Positions 14,749 to 23,394 of a DNA stretch of 64,000 bases are shown one piece after another. A program made the translations under genes and the position numbers. Source of the stretch: FEB-12 sp964503315 (lineage in GTDB: Bacteria > Zixibacteria > MSB-5A5 > GN15 > FEB-12); assembly GCA_964503315.1 (NCBI GenBank), contig CAZCZL010000008.1:1-64000 (forward strand), written 5' to 3'. The stretch's first letter is position 1; each line of letters begins with the position of its first letter. The notes below the pieces were generated by a model. It had not been told where the DNA came from. It saw only the letters and a list, made by a program, of their open reading frames with translations, and did no database searches.

Positions 14749-17364
14749 CTATCTGATGATCACGAGTTTGCCTATTTGAGTCTTGCCATCTGGTCCTTCT
14801 ACGGTCCAATAGTAAAGACCCGACTCGACTGTCATGATATTGCGATTGATCATATCCCAGGTAGCGTGGTGCGCCTCAGGGTCAGCATCATCGGCATTGT
14901 GAAGAATCTGGCGCACCAAGTCACCATCAAGCGTGAAGATGCTGATGACACACTTTGACGGAACATTGACGAAGTGAATCCTGCGATCCCTGTCTGGTAT
15001 TCGGTTAGAGCCACGCCCTTCAAACCCTGCATCACGATACCTCCCATCCGCTATGTAAGGGTTGGGATAGATGTAGACAGGTGGTAGTTCATCACTCAAC
15101 TGCTCTCTATCGGCCAGCGGATAGGATCTTATCATGGTGGCTCGTTTGCTTGATTCAAGCGGCTCGGTCTTGGATTCGGGTGCGCCAAAGTCAAAGGCAG
15201 TTACCACGAGGAAGTACTCAACAGTAGGAAGCAGATTCTGAATGGTGCATTCATATTCGTAATACTTCAGGTATCCGTCATCTGTAAGTGCATCGGGGGG
15301 AACTTCTTCTCCCATCCCGGGCTTAGGCTGGTCAGGGAACCTTTTCTTGATAAGGGAACTGACTCCAAAACTGGAGGCGTTGAAACCGTGCCTAACAAAG
15401 TAAAAGACTGAATCAAAAAACTGCGGCAGTCGCAAAGGATTATCACGAGAGTAACTGAGTGGATCGAATAGGCTGTCGGCACAGGGGTTATTGCCGCGAC
15501 CGTAATTACAACGCAGTTGCTCCAACGACTTGGGGGTGCCCCTTAGAACCCATTCGCCATCAGGTTCGACAGTGGCATCATAGATATATTGATCGTAATT
15601 TTCTCTATCGTATGACGCTGCGATCGAAAGCGAACCATCCCTATCATCTCTTCCGATGTAAATGTTGTACCCTTCAAAATCAACAAGCTGAGTGAAAGCG
15701 TCTCTGGTAGTTTCCGTTCGTGCGCCATTGAAACGTATGTGCAGACCATTCAGGACCGGTGTTACCCACGTCTGCGGTGCCGGCGGGGCAGTTGCCGCAC
15801 GCCAGTCAGGTACGCCATCGCCGCGATACCAAGTGGTTTCTGCCGCAGTGATGACCCACGCACCATTCTCAAAGATGGAGTCAAGTCCACACAGTGTGTA
15901 TTTCCCCGCGTAGCCGTCGGAGTCTGAATCATATCCCGGGTTGTCGTAGGCCCACTCAGCAGCCAACGCGTTCTTAACCAACTGTGAGAAATCTATGTGT
16001 GCGTCATACTCTGCATATTCGCCGCGAAGCAGGCGCGCGGTATTATCCGGGTCAGTGAGGACATTTTCGCCTGCTACCATACAGACTGGAAGTAAGAAAC
16101 GGTCACCTGGCTCAAGGCTGAAAGGGCCCGTCGAAAGAAGAAACGCAAAACCAGCGCCGGTTGCGATACTTGCTGCGCCACCCGGAGGAAGGGGAAGCCA
16201 TTCTTGACTACTCTGCATCGCAGGTGCGTGAGCTATGTCGTAGTCTATTTCAGTATTACTTAAGAGGTAATACTTATTTCGATCTCCCTTCGGCGTTCCA
16301 GTCCCTCCGCCGATCCCAAAATCATGAGGCAACTGTCCCACGGGCGGTCGCATTCGTGGACCAAAGTCTCTTGCTGGGTCCGAGCTGGACGTCCACCAAT
16401 TGTAGCTGACAGTTTGGTACACCTTCCGTTCACCCATAAATCGCAATGCGAAGCCAGCGGTAGGTGAGCGATCCTCCAACCCGTAAACGAACTTGCCTGC
16501 TACAGGATCCCCATTGTTGTCGGTCCACCAGGCCAAGCCCAGTGAGTCGGTTCGATTGCACTGAAATGGAACTGGCGACGTCTGAAGAAAGCCGCCAAAT
16601 GATCCACCCAACTCAGGCTCTCTGTCATTCATGTACATCACGAGCGGCTCCATGTAGAAGCCAACATAAATGTCGTTCAGTCGCTCGCTCCCAACGTTTT
16701 CAATTGCATAGTTCAGCAAGATGAAATCATCACAAAAGGCGTTCCCCCATTGGTAGGATTCTTCATGTACTGACACACCCAATGGGATGTGCGGTCTGCT
16801 GTTAAAATAGTCGGGTTCGAGGCCGCCCAACGCGTTATTGGTGAACGTATCACTAAAAGCAGAGATAAAATCCTGTTCGGAAACCGCGTGTTCGTAATAG
16901 AAAGAGTCGGGGTATAAAGAACTTCTGTATGTTGTTCTGCCGAAAGGCTCTGGCTCAGGGAAGAATTCGTGATTGTACCACGTATCGGGCTCTGCACCAA
17001 CGGAAACAGCCGTATCGGCGCCTTTCGCACCACCGATCCACATTGCTCCGCTCCAGGCGTATGCTATGCTGGATAAAGTAGGATACTCGATACTCATCCA
17101 GAAGTTGTTTGGCGGCGGAATATTGTATGAGCAGCCCGTGAACGCTTCAGATTCACCGTGCATCCAGGGCTGAAATGCGCCTCCGTTATTGTGAAGGAGC
17201 ATGATTTTCCCTGCGTTGTGTGCTACGTCACAGTAGGCGGGAAAACGAATGACGGTACTCCCTGTTGTTTCAGCTAACAGGCTCCGCGCCAGACACAAGA
17301 CAATGACGAGGGTAGCGCATAGCTCTCTCTGCAATATTAACCGAATTTGTATGGGTTGGGGCAC
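14749..17364 (-). CDS. large exported protein with C-terminal PNP-type (T9SS/FlgD-like) domain
   Basis: 871 residues from a GTG that has a strong GGGAGG 5 nt upstream; the ATG 14 codons earlier has no such site. Signal peptide at about 1-31 (ending LLAET). The body is aromatic-rich with many Asp/Asn loops and no catalytic motif I recognise. A fibronectin-like stretch precedes the last 110 residues. That end begins VYIYPNPYIADGRY, continues IHFVNVPSKCVISIFTLDGDLVRQI and ends in short strands (GLYYWTVEGPDGK...LVIIR). It is the C-terminal domain common on secreted proteins of Bacteroidetes and related phyla, often linked to type IX secretion. It is divergent from the thioredoxin/Cys-peptide pair at 17.5-18.4 kb. 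Confidence 0.75.
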   Translation of the reverse strand: MPQPIQIRLILQRELCATLVIVLCLARSLLAETTGSTVIRFPAYCDVAHNAGKIMLLHNNGGAFQPWMHGESEAFTGCSYNIPPPNNFWMSIEYPTLSSIAYAWSGAMWIGGAKGADTAVSVGAEPDTWYNHEFFPEPEPFGRTTYRSSLYPDSFYYEHAVSEQDFISAFSDTFTNNALGGLEPDYFNSRPHIPLGVSVHEESYQWGNAFCDDFILLNYAIENVGSERLNDIYVGFYMEPLVMYMNDREPELGGSFGGFLQTSPVPFQCNRTDSLGLAWWTDNNGDPVAGKFVYGLEDRSPTAGFALRFMGERKVYQTVSYNWWTSSSDPARDFGPRMRPPVGQLPHDFGIGGGTGTPKGDRNKYYLLSNTEIDYDIAHAPAMQSSQEWLPLPPGGAASIATGAGFAFLLSTGPFSLEPGDRFLLPVCMVAGENVLTDPDNTARLLRGEYAEYDAHIDFSQLVKNALAAEWAYDNPGYDSDSDGYAGKYTLCGLDSIFENGAWVITAAETTWYRGDGVPDWRAATAPPAPQTWVTPVLNGLHIRFNGARTETTRDAFTQLVDFEGYNIYIGRDDRDGSLSIAASYDRENYDQYIYDATVEPDGEWVLRGTPKSLEQLRCNYGRGNNPCADSLFDPLSYSRDNPLRLPQFFDSVFYFVRHGFNASSFGVSSLIKKRFPDQPKPGMGEEVPPDALTDDGYLKYYEYECTIQNLLPTVEYFLVVTAFDFGAPESKTEPLESSKRATMIRSYPLADREQLSDELPPVYIYPNPYIADGRYRDAGFEGRGSNRIPDRDRRIHFVNVPSKCVISIFTLDGDLVRQILHNADDADPEAHHATWDMINRNIMTVESGLYYWTVEGPDGKTQIGKLVIIR

Positions 17365-17539
17365 ATTCCTCCCTTTCGCAAACTGGCTACATACACCGAT
17401 TGACATATCCTTGAGGCGCGCAAACTAGCGTCTCCAGCTGCAACAACAGGCAGAGCCAATTTTCAATATAATCTACTTGACAGCCCACGTTTTGTCAACT
17501 AGTCTGTTGGTGGAGTAAGGGAGCAGGGCGGAGCATACT

Positions 17540-18142
17540 ATGCAGAAATCTATAACACGGCGAGCAAAGCGATTCCAGCGTATTGTTGCAGTTGTATTTA
17601 TCGTTGTGGCTACTGGTGCGCTGGCATACTGGGCTGGCGGCTTGGCCGCATCAGGGATTAGGGGCACCAATAACGAGGAACTCATTGCAACACGGAATAT
17701 GCTCACGCAGCAGTTGTTGTCTGAGATGTCGACCATCCGCTTGGGTGGTACGCTCCTCAATCAGTCCCTCAAAGACACGGACGGCAACTTAGCAACTTTT
17801 TCTGGTTATAGCTGCAAGAGTTCACTCGTTAGCTTCCTGGACCTATCTTGCGCACCTTGTATTAAGCAATTAGAAAACGTAGGGAGAGTAAGCGCTGATA
17901 TGAGTGAGTCAGCATGTTTTACTGTAATCTCTGCGACGGATCCTGCTGCGCTTAGGGTCATTACTGACAGCCTAAAGGTAAAATGCACAATTCTTTACGA
18001 TAGTACTGCTACCTATCAAAGTTCGTTGGGTATTCACTCGACTCCCTTCAATATTCAACTAGACGATTCCGGAGTGATTGTCGCTGTATTTGCGGGGATG
18101 CTCACTGAAAGGGAGATCGAGTCTATACTAATGGCAGACTGA
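17540..18142 (+). CDS. membrane-anchored thioredoxin-like (TlpA/AhpC fold) protein
   Basis: 200 residues. A basic N-terminus (MQKSITRRAKR) and a membrane span (about 13-35) place the rest outside the inner membrane. The region 60-200 has the thioredoxin/TlpA pattern, with a redox pair Cys104-x2-Cys107 in LSCAPCIKQL and a cis-Pro-like turn in HSTPFNIQL. It should reduce or isomerise disulfides of exported proteins. The next gene, 56 nt downstream on the same strand, encodes a short exported peptide with six cysteines, which may be its substrate. Codon use looks looser and more AT-rich than in neighbours, hinting at transfer. GGAG lies about 10 nt before the ATG. Confidence 0.75.
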   Translation: MQKSITRRAKRFQRIVAVVFIVVATGALAYWAGGLAASGIRGTNNEELIATRNMLTQQLLSEMSTIRLGGTLLNQSLKDTDGNLATFSGYSCKSSLVSFLDLSCAPCIKQLENVGRVSADMSESACFTVISATDPAALRVITDSLKVKCTILYDSTATYQSSLGIHSTPFNIQLDDSGVIVAVFAGMLTEREIESILMAD

Positions 18143-18198
18143 GGGCGGCAATTGGCCGCTTCTTTTTCAACCTTTTGGCGAAACGAATAGGAGGTAAT

Positions 18199-18438
18199 AT
18201 GTTTCGCAAATTGGCTTTCCTTGTCCTTCTCGTTGTCGTCTTTTGTTTCATGTTCGGCTTTTCTATAGCCGTGCAGGCGGAAGACCCGGACAGTGAGTTA
18301 CCTAGTTGCTGCCAAGAAGGGCTAAACTACGGAGAATGGGTTCGTCACTACGTGTCTTGGCCGAAACCCGGTTGGGTATACTGGTGTGACTGCAACTCTT
18401 TCCTTAACGAAGCCTGTCCAAAGGCCTGCATAGACTAG
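18199..18438 (+). CDS. six-cysteine exported small protein
   Basis: 79 residues from the ATG preceded by AGGAGGT, one of the best ribosome binding sites in the window; an upstream in-frame start at 18175 has none. A strong signal peptide (1-27, ending VQA) leaves a 52-residue mature peptide with six cysteines arranged CC, CxC and CxxxC (37/38, 63/65, 73/77). It is also rich in Trp, Tyr and Pro. I recognise no family. Three disulfides are likely, matched by the thioredoxin-like gene just upstream. It could be a secreted structural or signalling peptide, a bacteriocin-like toxin or a precursor peptide; the sequence does not decide. A hairpin follows at 18466. Confidence 0.7.
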   Translation: MFRKLAFLVLLVVVFCFMFGFSIAVQAEDPDSELPSCCQEGLNYGEWVRHYVSWPKPGWVYWCDCNSFLNEACPKACID

Positions 18439-18465
18439 GTGGAGCTTGTTCGTGTACTGGTTGGG

Positions 18466-18492
18466 GACCTGCTCACTTTTCTGAGCAGGTTC
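18466..18492 (+). terminator. hairpin after the Cys-rich peptide gene
   Basis: GACCTGCTCA pairs with TGAGCAGGTTC around a 6-nt CTTTTC loop. A good stem but a poor T-tract. It lies between this gene and the convergent SPFH gene, so it may stop both. Confidence 0.5.
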
Positions 18493-18507
18493 CACTGACT
18501 GTTTGCC

Positions 18508-19482
18508 CTACCCCTTCATCGCCGTCGGGGGCTGCGGAGTCGCTGCCTTCGGGGCGGTCGGCGTGCCGTTTGACGGCTTCACTCCCTCCACAAATGCCGA
18601 CAGCGCCGAGATGATCCCGCTCGCCTCGTACGGCAGGAAGATCTTGTTCGCCTGACCATCCGCCAACTTCGGCAACATCTCCAGATATTTCAGCGTGATC
18701 AGTTCCGCATCCGGCTTGGCGTCGTGGATGGAGTTAAAGACGGTCGTGATCGCCTGTCCCTCACCCTCGGCCACCGTCACCTGCCGATACTTTTCGGCGT
18801 CGGCGCGAAGTTTCACCGACTGCGCATACCCCTCGGCATCCAGCACCTGCGCCAGCTTCTTTCCTTCGGCGCGGGTGATATCTGACTGCCGCGACGCTTC
18901 TGCCTCGAGAATAGTGGCGCGCTTGTCGCGCTCAGCTTTCATCTGGCGACTCATCGCCTCGGTGATATCCATCGGCGGGTCGATACGCTGTAGCTCGATA
19001 CGGTTTACTTTCACGCCCCACTTGTCGGTGGCGGTATCCATCACATCGCGCAACTGCATGTTGATCTTGTCGCGCGAGGAGAGACAGGCATCGAGATCGA
19101 TCTCACCGATCACGTTACGCAGATTGGTCTGTGCCAGCTTGGTCGCGGCGATGATATAGTTGCTGATCTCATAGCGCGACCGGGCCGGGTCGGTCACCTG
19201 GGCGTAGATGATCGCGTCCACCTCGACATTGACGTTATCCTTGGTGATAACCAACTGCGGCGGAACTTCGATCACCACTTCGCGCATGTCGACTTTGAGC
19301 ACGGTGTCAAAGAACGGCAATACCAGGTTGAGGCCGGGGCCGATGGTCCGCTGGTATCTGCCCAGACGTTCCACCAGTCCGCGCTCAAACGGACGGATGA
19401 TCCGGATCGCCATCAACACCAGGATGAAAACCAGGACAACCGTGATGAGCAGGAATATGACAACCGGGTTAACGGTATTCAT
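18508..19482 (-). CDS. SPFH / band 7 (stomatin, QmcA-like) membrane protein
   Basis: 324 residues. An N-terminal membrane span (about 7-28) is followed by the band 7 domain (about 30-190; RPFERGLVERLGRYQRTIGPGLNLVLPF is diagnostic). An Ala/Glu/Arg-rich coiled-coil (about 190-245) and a C-terminal oligomerisation region with a Pro/Thr-rich tail complete it. These proteins form membrane microdomain scaffolds or cages. An NfeD-type partner lies 28 bp upstream on the same strand, the standard pairing for this family. GGAT before the ATG is a fair ribosome site. Confidence 0.93.
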   Translation of the reverse strand: MNTVNPVVIFLLITVVLVFILVLMAIRIIRPFERGLVERLGRYQRTIGPGLNLVLPFFDTVLKVDMREVVIEVPPQLVITKDNVNVEVDAIIYAQVTDPARSRYEISNYIIAATKLAQTNLRNVIGEIDLDACLSSRDKINMQLRDVMDTATDKWGVKVNRIELQRIDPPMDITEAMSRQMKAERDKRATILEAEASRQSDITRAEGKKLAQVLDAEGYAQSVKLRADAEKYRQVTVAEGEGQAITTVFNSIHDAKPDAELITLKYLEMLPKLADGQANKIFLPYEASGIISALSAFVEGVKPSNGTPTAPKAATPQPPTAMKG

Positions 19483-19510
19483 GGATGTATCCTTTCGTGA
19501 CCTTCTCTAT

Positions 19511-19936
19511 TCAGACAGCCCGCTGAACCCGGACGCGAGTCCCGGTGACTGCAATGATCCGGACCTTGGTATTCTCTTCGATCGCTTCTTCTGACTGCGC
19601 CTGCCAGATCTCTCCCTCGAATTTCACCTTGCCGCCATGGTCGGGGTCGATCGCGGCGGTAACCAACGCGGTTTTGCCGATCATGGCATCGACATTGGAG
19701 TCATCCGATGGCTTGATCAGCTTTTTGGCGGCTTTGCGGCTCAGCGGCAGTAACACGACCGTGGCGATTATGAAAATGCCGATCTGCCAGTAATACTCGG
19801 TCGGATTGAGCTGGGCGTAAACGCCGGCGATCGCCGCTGAGATCGCGAACGATACGAATATGAGTGTCGGGGTAAGCAGCTCGACGATCAGAAACACGGC
19901 TGCGGCCGCCATCCATATCCAAAACATGGTTTCCAC
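19511..19936 (-). CDS. NfeD-like membrane protein, partner of the SPFH protein
   Basis: 141 residues. Two or three hydrophobic helices in the first 70 residues (FWIWMAAAAVFLIVELLTPT and FIIATVVLLPLSRKAAK) are followed by a C-terminal OB-fold (about 85-140, IGKTALVTAAIDPDHGGKVKFEGEIWQA). This is the short NfeD type, without the protease domain. It is cotranscribed with the stomatin-like gene, with which NfeD proteins are known to interact. Confidence 0.9.
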   Translation of the reverse strand: METMFWIWMAAAAVFLIVELLTPTLIFVSFAISAAIAGVYAQLNPTEYYWQIGIFIIATVVLLPLSRKAAKKLIKPSDDSNVDAMIGKTALVTAAIDPDHGGKVKFEGEIWQAQSEEAIEENTKVRIIAVTGTRVRVQRAV

Positions 19937-20080
19937 AGAGACTCCTTTCAGAGAGAACGATGGTGGTAACCCACCACAGCCTATTACTTGGTGACAGGCT
20001 GAATATTCAGGGATTCTTTGTGAATTAAATCACCGGCGGAACTGGTTGAAAATCAACTAAAACCGGAAAGGCGCAATAGT

Positions 20081-20225
20081 CCCTCACCCGCCTCTTCGAG
20101 GCACCCTCTCCCAAAGGGAGAGGGGAAGGACTAAGAGTACTTGAAGTTGTCCGCTACCACTCAGAAAGAACGCCATTTCCCCTTCTCCCTTTGGGAGAAG
20201 GTGGCACGTGGTGCCGGATGAGGGA
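20081..20225. repeat. REP-like dispersed repeat family C, copy 1
   Basis: Two nested palindromes: CCCTCACCCGCC...CCCTCTCCC/GGGAGAGGG, then CCTTCTCCC/GGGAGAAGG and GTGCCGGATGAGGG. The same parts occur at 40924-41015. Nothing else of note is seen in the gap from 19937 to 20248 apart from this element. Confidence 0.75.
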
Positions 20226-20248
20226 TAAGTTTCGCACGCCAAATGGGC

Positions 20249-20277
20249 TTGACAGGTCGGTCGAATCTGGACTTATT
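20249..20277 (+). promoter_or_regulatory. leaderless promoter of the methyltransferase gene
   Basis: A perfect TTGACA (20249-20254), 17-bp spacer and CTTATT (20272-20277). The ATG follows 9 nt later with no Shine-Dalgarno. Confidence 0.55.
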
Positions 20278-20286
20278 GGCGACACA

Positions 20287-20889
20287 ATGCACGACCCACA
20301 CCAGAAATTTTTCGATAAACTCGCCGCTGAGTGGGATCTCATGTTCACCGCTGAGGACCTGGAACGTCTCTCCCACCTGGTCGCCGGATTGCCGGTCAAA
20401 CCCGGGATGGAGATACTCGATCTTGGCTGTGGCACGGGCATACTGTTCGATCTCCTGCGCCGTCGGGTTACAGACAAAGGCTCGGTCACGGGGGTTGATT
20501 TCTCTATCGAGATGGCCGAGAAGGCGCACCGCAATTTCCCCTTCGCCAATGTGAATGTGGTCGATGCGGATGCGAGTAGCCTGCCGTTCAAGGAGTCCGT
20601 TTTCGATCTGGCGGTGTCATTTTCCGCTTTCCCGCATTTCTCGAATCAGCAGAAGGCTCTGGACGAGGCACACCGTGTGCTGAAACCGGACGCCAAGCTT
20701 TTTATCATCCATCTGCAGTCTTCCAAGGAACTGGCGGAGATACATCATCGAATCGGCGGCGTGGTGGATCATGATGTGCTTCCGGCCGCCGACAAACTTC
20801 GCCAGATGTTTCAGCAGAGCCATTTCGGCGATATCCAGATAGATGACCACCCCGGGCTGTATCTTGCCTCCGCGACGAATGGGAAGTGA
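20287..20889 (+). CDS. class I SAM-dependent methyltransferase
   Basis: 200 residues from the ATG at 20287; upstream in-frame codons run through the repeat and promoter. SAM-binding motif ILDLGCGTG (about 46-54), acidic GVDFSIEM at the end of the second strand, and motif IV-like VFDLAVSFSAFPHF. This is the UbiE/Coq5-like small-molecule type. The acceptor is unknown. The stop overlaps the start of an ECF transporter S component by 11 nt, so the two are coupled; a methylated vitamin or cofactor precursor is a possible theme, by inference only. Confidence 0.83.
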   Translation: MHDPHQKFFDKLAAEWDLMFTAEDLERLSHLVAGLPVKPGMEILDLGCGTGILFDLLRRRVTDKGSVTGVDFSIEMAEKAHRNFPFANVNVVDADASSLPFKESVFDLAVSFSAFPHFSNQQKALDEAHRVLKPDAKLFIIHLQSSKELAEIHHRIGGVVDHDVLPAADKLRQMFQQSHFGDIQIDDHPGLYLASATNGK

Positions 20890-21433
20890 CCTCTCCGACG
20901 GTTCGCGTCTCTCCGCGCCGCGCTTTATTGCTTTCTCCGCGTTATTTCTCGCTTTGGCGGTTGTTCTCCCGATCGGTTTTCACGCGCTCGGGATCGGCGG
21001 ACGGGTATTTCTGCCGATGCACTTTCCAGTCTTGCTGGCGGGATTCGTTGCCGGACCGATCGCCGGACTAGTGGTTGGTTTGCTCGCGCCCACACTCTCC
21101 TTCTTTCTGACCGGAATGCCCCCCACCTATGCGGTGCCGCTGATGTCGCTGGAATTGCCGTTGTACGGACTGGTCGCCGGAATTGCCTATCGTCACTGGC
21201 GGTTCAATATCTATGTCGCGTTGATCGCTGCAATGGTGGTCGGACGACTGATGTTTGCGCTGGGACTTCTGGTGTTGGGGAGATTCATGGAGCTCCCTTA
21301 TACGGCCGCGCAGTTCTTTTCGGCAGGCGGGGCGGTTGTGACCGGCCTGCCGGGGGTCGTGGCACAATTGATTATCATCCCGTTGTTGGTGCTCGCGCTC
21401 AAGCGAACCCGGTTCGGCGCGGATCTGCGCTGA
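20879..21433 (+). CDS. ECF-type transporter substrate-binding S component
   Basis: 184 residues from the ATG at 20879, inside the end of the methyltransferase gene. About six hydrophobic helices with small loops and short charged ends. The pattern FLPMHFPVLLAGFVAGPIAGLVVGLLAPTLSFFLTGMP is typical of S components for vitamins or metals. These bind a micronutrient and dock on a shared EcfAAT module, which is not in the window. Substrate not predictable. No riboswitch is visible upstream because the gene overlaps its neighbour. Confidence 0.75.
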   Translation: MGSDLSDGSRLSAPRFIAFSALFLALAVVLPIGFHALGIGGRVFLPMHFPVLLAGFVAGPIAGLVVGLLAPTLSFFLTGMPPTYAVPLMSLELPLYGLVAGIAYRHWRFNIYVALIAAMVVGRLMFALGLLVLGRFMELPYTAAQFFSAGGAVVTGLPGVVAQLIIIPLLVLALKRTRFGADLR

Positions 21434-21472
21434 ATACTTGGAAGTTTTCACTCCACAGGCTATCTTCCCCGC

Positions 21473-22981
21473 ATGCGGAAAACATCGGTCTACGCGCGCT
21501 TTGTTGTTCTCGGTTTCTTTGTCGCGCTCTGTCAGTCCTCAGTGACAGAGGCAGGGATCGGTTTCCGTTTTGAGCGGGCGTTTGATATTCCCGCCTTAAG
21601 CAAGCCGGTTACTGAGGCGAAGTTCGCTCGCGGCACTACCGGTGACGAACAACTTTTCCTGGCGACCGACGGCGACGCAGTTCTCCTCTCTTCCAGTTCA
21701 ACCGGCGAAGTGCTTTTCTGCAGAAAGGTGACGGAAGCGGGAGAAACGTGCGGCAAGATCGAGCTGGCGGATGTCACCCGCGATAGTATTCCGGATATCA
21801 TCCTGGGGCTTCGCTCCGAACGCAGGTTCCGCGTACTGATGCTGGATGGCAGGTCGAATTATCGGGACTCACAAAGTGTCAGCCTGCGCCTGGCGAGTTC
21901 TGCGTCATGTGAACCGAACGGCTATTTCACTTTGACTGATATCAATGGTGACAAATTCGCCGAGCTGCTGATCTCCGCGGATACCGGCGGGAGCGATGGC
22001 CGACTGACTGGCCTGACGCGGCTGTACGGTTCTTTCCCGAAGTCTGTCCAGTTGAACCTGAGCCGCTCGGTGCGGCGCGCGCAGGTGATGACGCTGGTGG
22101 ACAAGAGTCGCATCTTATACGCTGAGCCATCCTCATGCGAGTATCTTCCATTCGCGGTTACGAAGAAATACAATTCCGCGGCGCAGGCATTTGCGATTGA
22201 CTCGTTGGGCAAAATCGGGCCGTTCGGGCTGATCTACCCCAATCCGTGCGGCGCGCTGCCGCCGAATTTTCATTCAGTCGTTCCCGCCTTGCAACTGTAT
22301 AGGTATGACCTGTCGTTGAAGGCGCAGTCCGATGTTCTGACCGATGTTATCCGCGAGTTCCATTGCGGTGATGACACGACCACGCAGACGCGCCGGACAT
22401 TGACCTCGTTGATGATGCACAGCGCCGGCACGCTGGAGCATATCTGGTCATGGGATCTGGCACAGCCGCATCACTACTACGCCTATATCCCGGGATTCTC
22501 GGACTATTTCTTCGCGTTTGATTCTACCGGTCTGACTATGTTCCGGCAGTCCGATGGCACGATCATAACACATCTCAGTCAGGTGCCGGAAGGAGTACGG
22601 GGCTGGGTTTATCCGCTGGTCGATAGTCTCCCGCAACTGATGACCATCCGCGACAAACGGGTCGAGCTATATTCACTGGATCTGACAACTGATTCGCCCG
22701 AAGATGGCGAAAACGGTCTGCCGGTGAAGTTTGCCTTGCTGGCGCCGTTTCGTACTGCGAACGGATACTCTATCCCTGTCGACATCCCTCGAATCGGCGG
22801 CCTCAAAGTGCAAGTGCTTGATAGAAGAGGCGCGGTGGTGAAAACGCTGACCAGCGGACAATCGCCACAGATGCACCGGGTGATCGAGTGGGAGACGAAA
22901 GGTGTGGCGTCGGGAATCTATACGCTTGTTGCGACGTTCGAAGGTCAGTCTTTCTCTCGCTCCCTCGTTCTGTTGAAATAG
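21473..22981 (+). CDS. exported FG-GAP-like protein with C-terminal FlgD/T9SS-type domain
   Basis: 502 residues. Signal peptide at about 1-27 (ending TEA). The middle holds weak beta-propeller-like repeats with calcium-loop-style motifs (ELADVTRDSIPDIILG; TDINGDKFAELLIS), as in FG-GAP/VCBS proteins. The last 80 residues form a FlgD-like/sorting domain (GLKVQVLDRRGAVVKTL; GVASGIYTLVATFEG). Surface or secreted role, ligand unknown. A promoter TTGGAA, 16 bp, TATCTT ends 6 nt before the ATG, so the transcript is likely leaderless. Confidence 0.72.
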   Translation: MRKTSVYARFVVLGFFVALCQSSVTEAGIGFRFERAFDIPALSKPVTEAKFARGTTGDEQLFLATDGDAVLLSSSSTGEVLFCRKVTEAGETCGKIELADVTRDSIPDIILGLRSERRFRVLMLDGRSNYRDSQSVSLRLASSASCEPNGYFTLTDINGDKFAELLISADTGGSDGRLTGLTRLYGSFPKSVQLNLSRSVRRAQVMTLVDKSRILYAEPSSCEYLPFAVTKKYNSAAQAFAIDSLGKIGPFGLIYPNPCGALPPNFHSVVPALQLYRYDLSLKAQSDVLTDVIREFHCGDDTTTQTRRTLTSLMMHSAGTLEHIWSWDLAQPHHYYAYIPGFSDYFFAFDSTGLTMFRQSDGTIITHLSQVPEGVRGWVYPLVDSLPQLMTIRDKRVELYSLDLTTDSPEDGENGLPVKFALLAPFRTANGYSIPVDIPRIGGLKVQVLDRRGAVVKTLTSGQSPQMHRVIEWETKGVASGIYTLVATFEGQSFSRSLVLLK

Positions 22982-22989
22982 CCATCCGA

Positions 22990-23394
22990 TCAGGGAGCAA
23001 CTACTTCGACTTTGATCCGGTCGGGGTCCTCAAAGAAAACCGCATACGAATCCGCGCCGCCGGCGTGCGGGTGTGTATCTCCATAAAGAATGGTCACTCC
23101 ACGCGACCGCAATATCTCCGTGATGAGGTCAACTTCCTCCCTGCTCGATGCATGGAACGCGAGATGATTGAGACCTGTACGGCAACGGTGATACGGGATA
23201 TCCTGAAAACGCGATTCGGTCTGAACGAATACAATATAGGTGGAGTCGAGAATATAGCTGACGCCTCTATCCCAGGCCTGGTATTCGCGATATCCAAATA
23301 ACGGGAGGAACCATCCCCAAAAATCCTTCGAGCGATTCAAATCACTAACGTACAGTTCGACATGGTGCAATTTCCCCCTCAGGTTCTCACTCAT
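22990..23394 (-). CDS. VOC (glyoxalase/dioxygenase) family protein
   Basis: 134 residues with the two beta-alpha-beta-beta-beta repeats of the vicinal oxygen chelate fold. KLHHVELYVSDLNRSKDFW begins the first and GLNHLAFHASSREEVD the second. A metal-type Glu is in the terminal strand (IKVEVVAP). Candidate metal ligands are His11, the second-repeat His and the final Glu. The substrate is unknown. The start overlaps the uvrA stop by 4 nt, so it is read from the uvrA transcript. Confidence 0.82.
   Translation of the reverse strand: MSENLRGKLHHVELYVSDLNRSKDFWGWFLPLFGYREYQAWDRGVSYILDSTYIVFVQTESRFQDIPYHRCRTGLNHLAFHASSREEVDLITEILRSRGVTILYGDTHPHAGGADSYAVFFEDPDRIKVEVVAP

Noticed and set aside
20879..21433. 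Riboswitch for the ECF transporter
   Set aside because: The gene starts inside the methyltransferase gene and the first gene of the pair appears leaderless, leaving no room.
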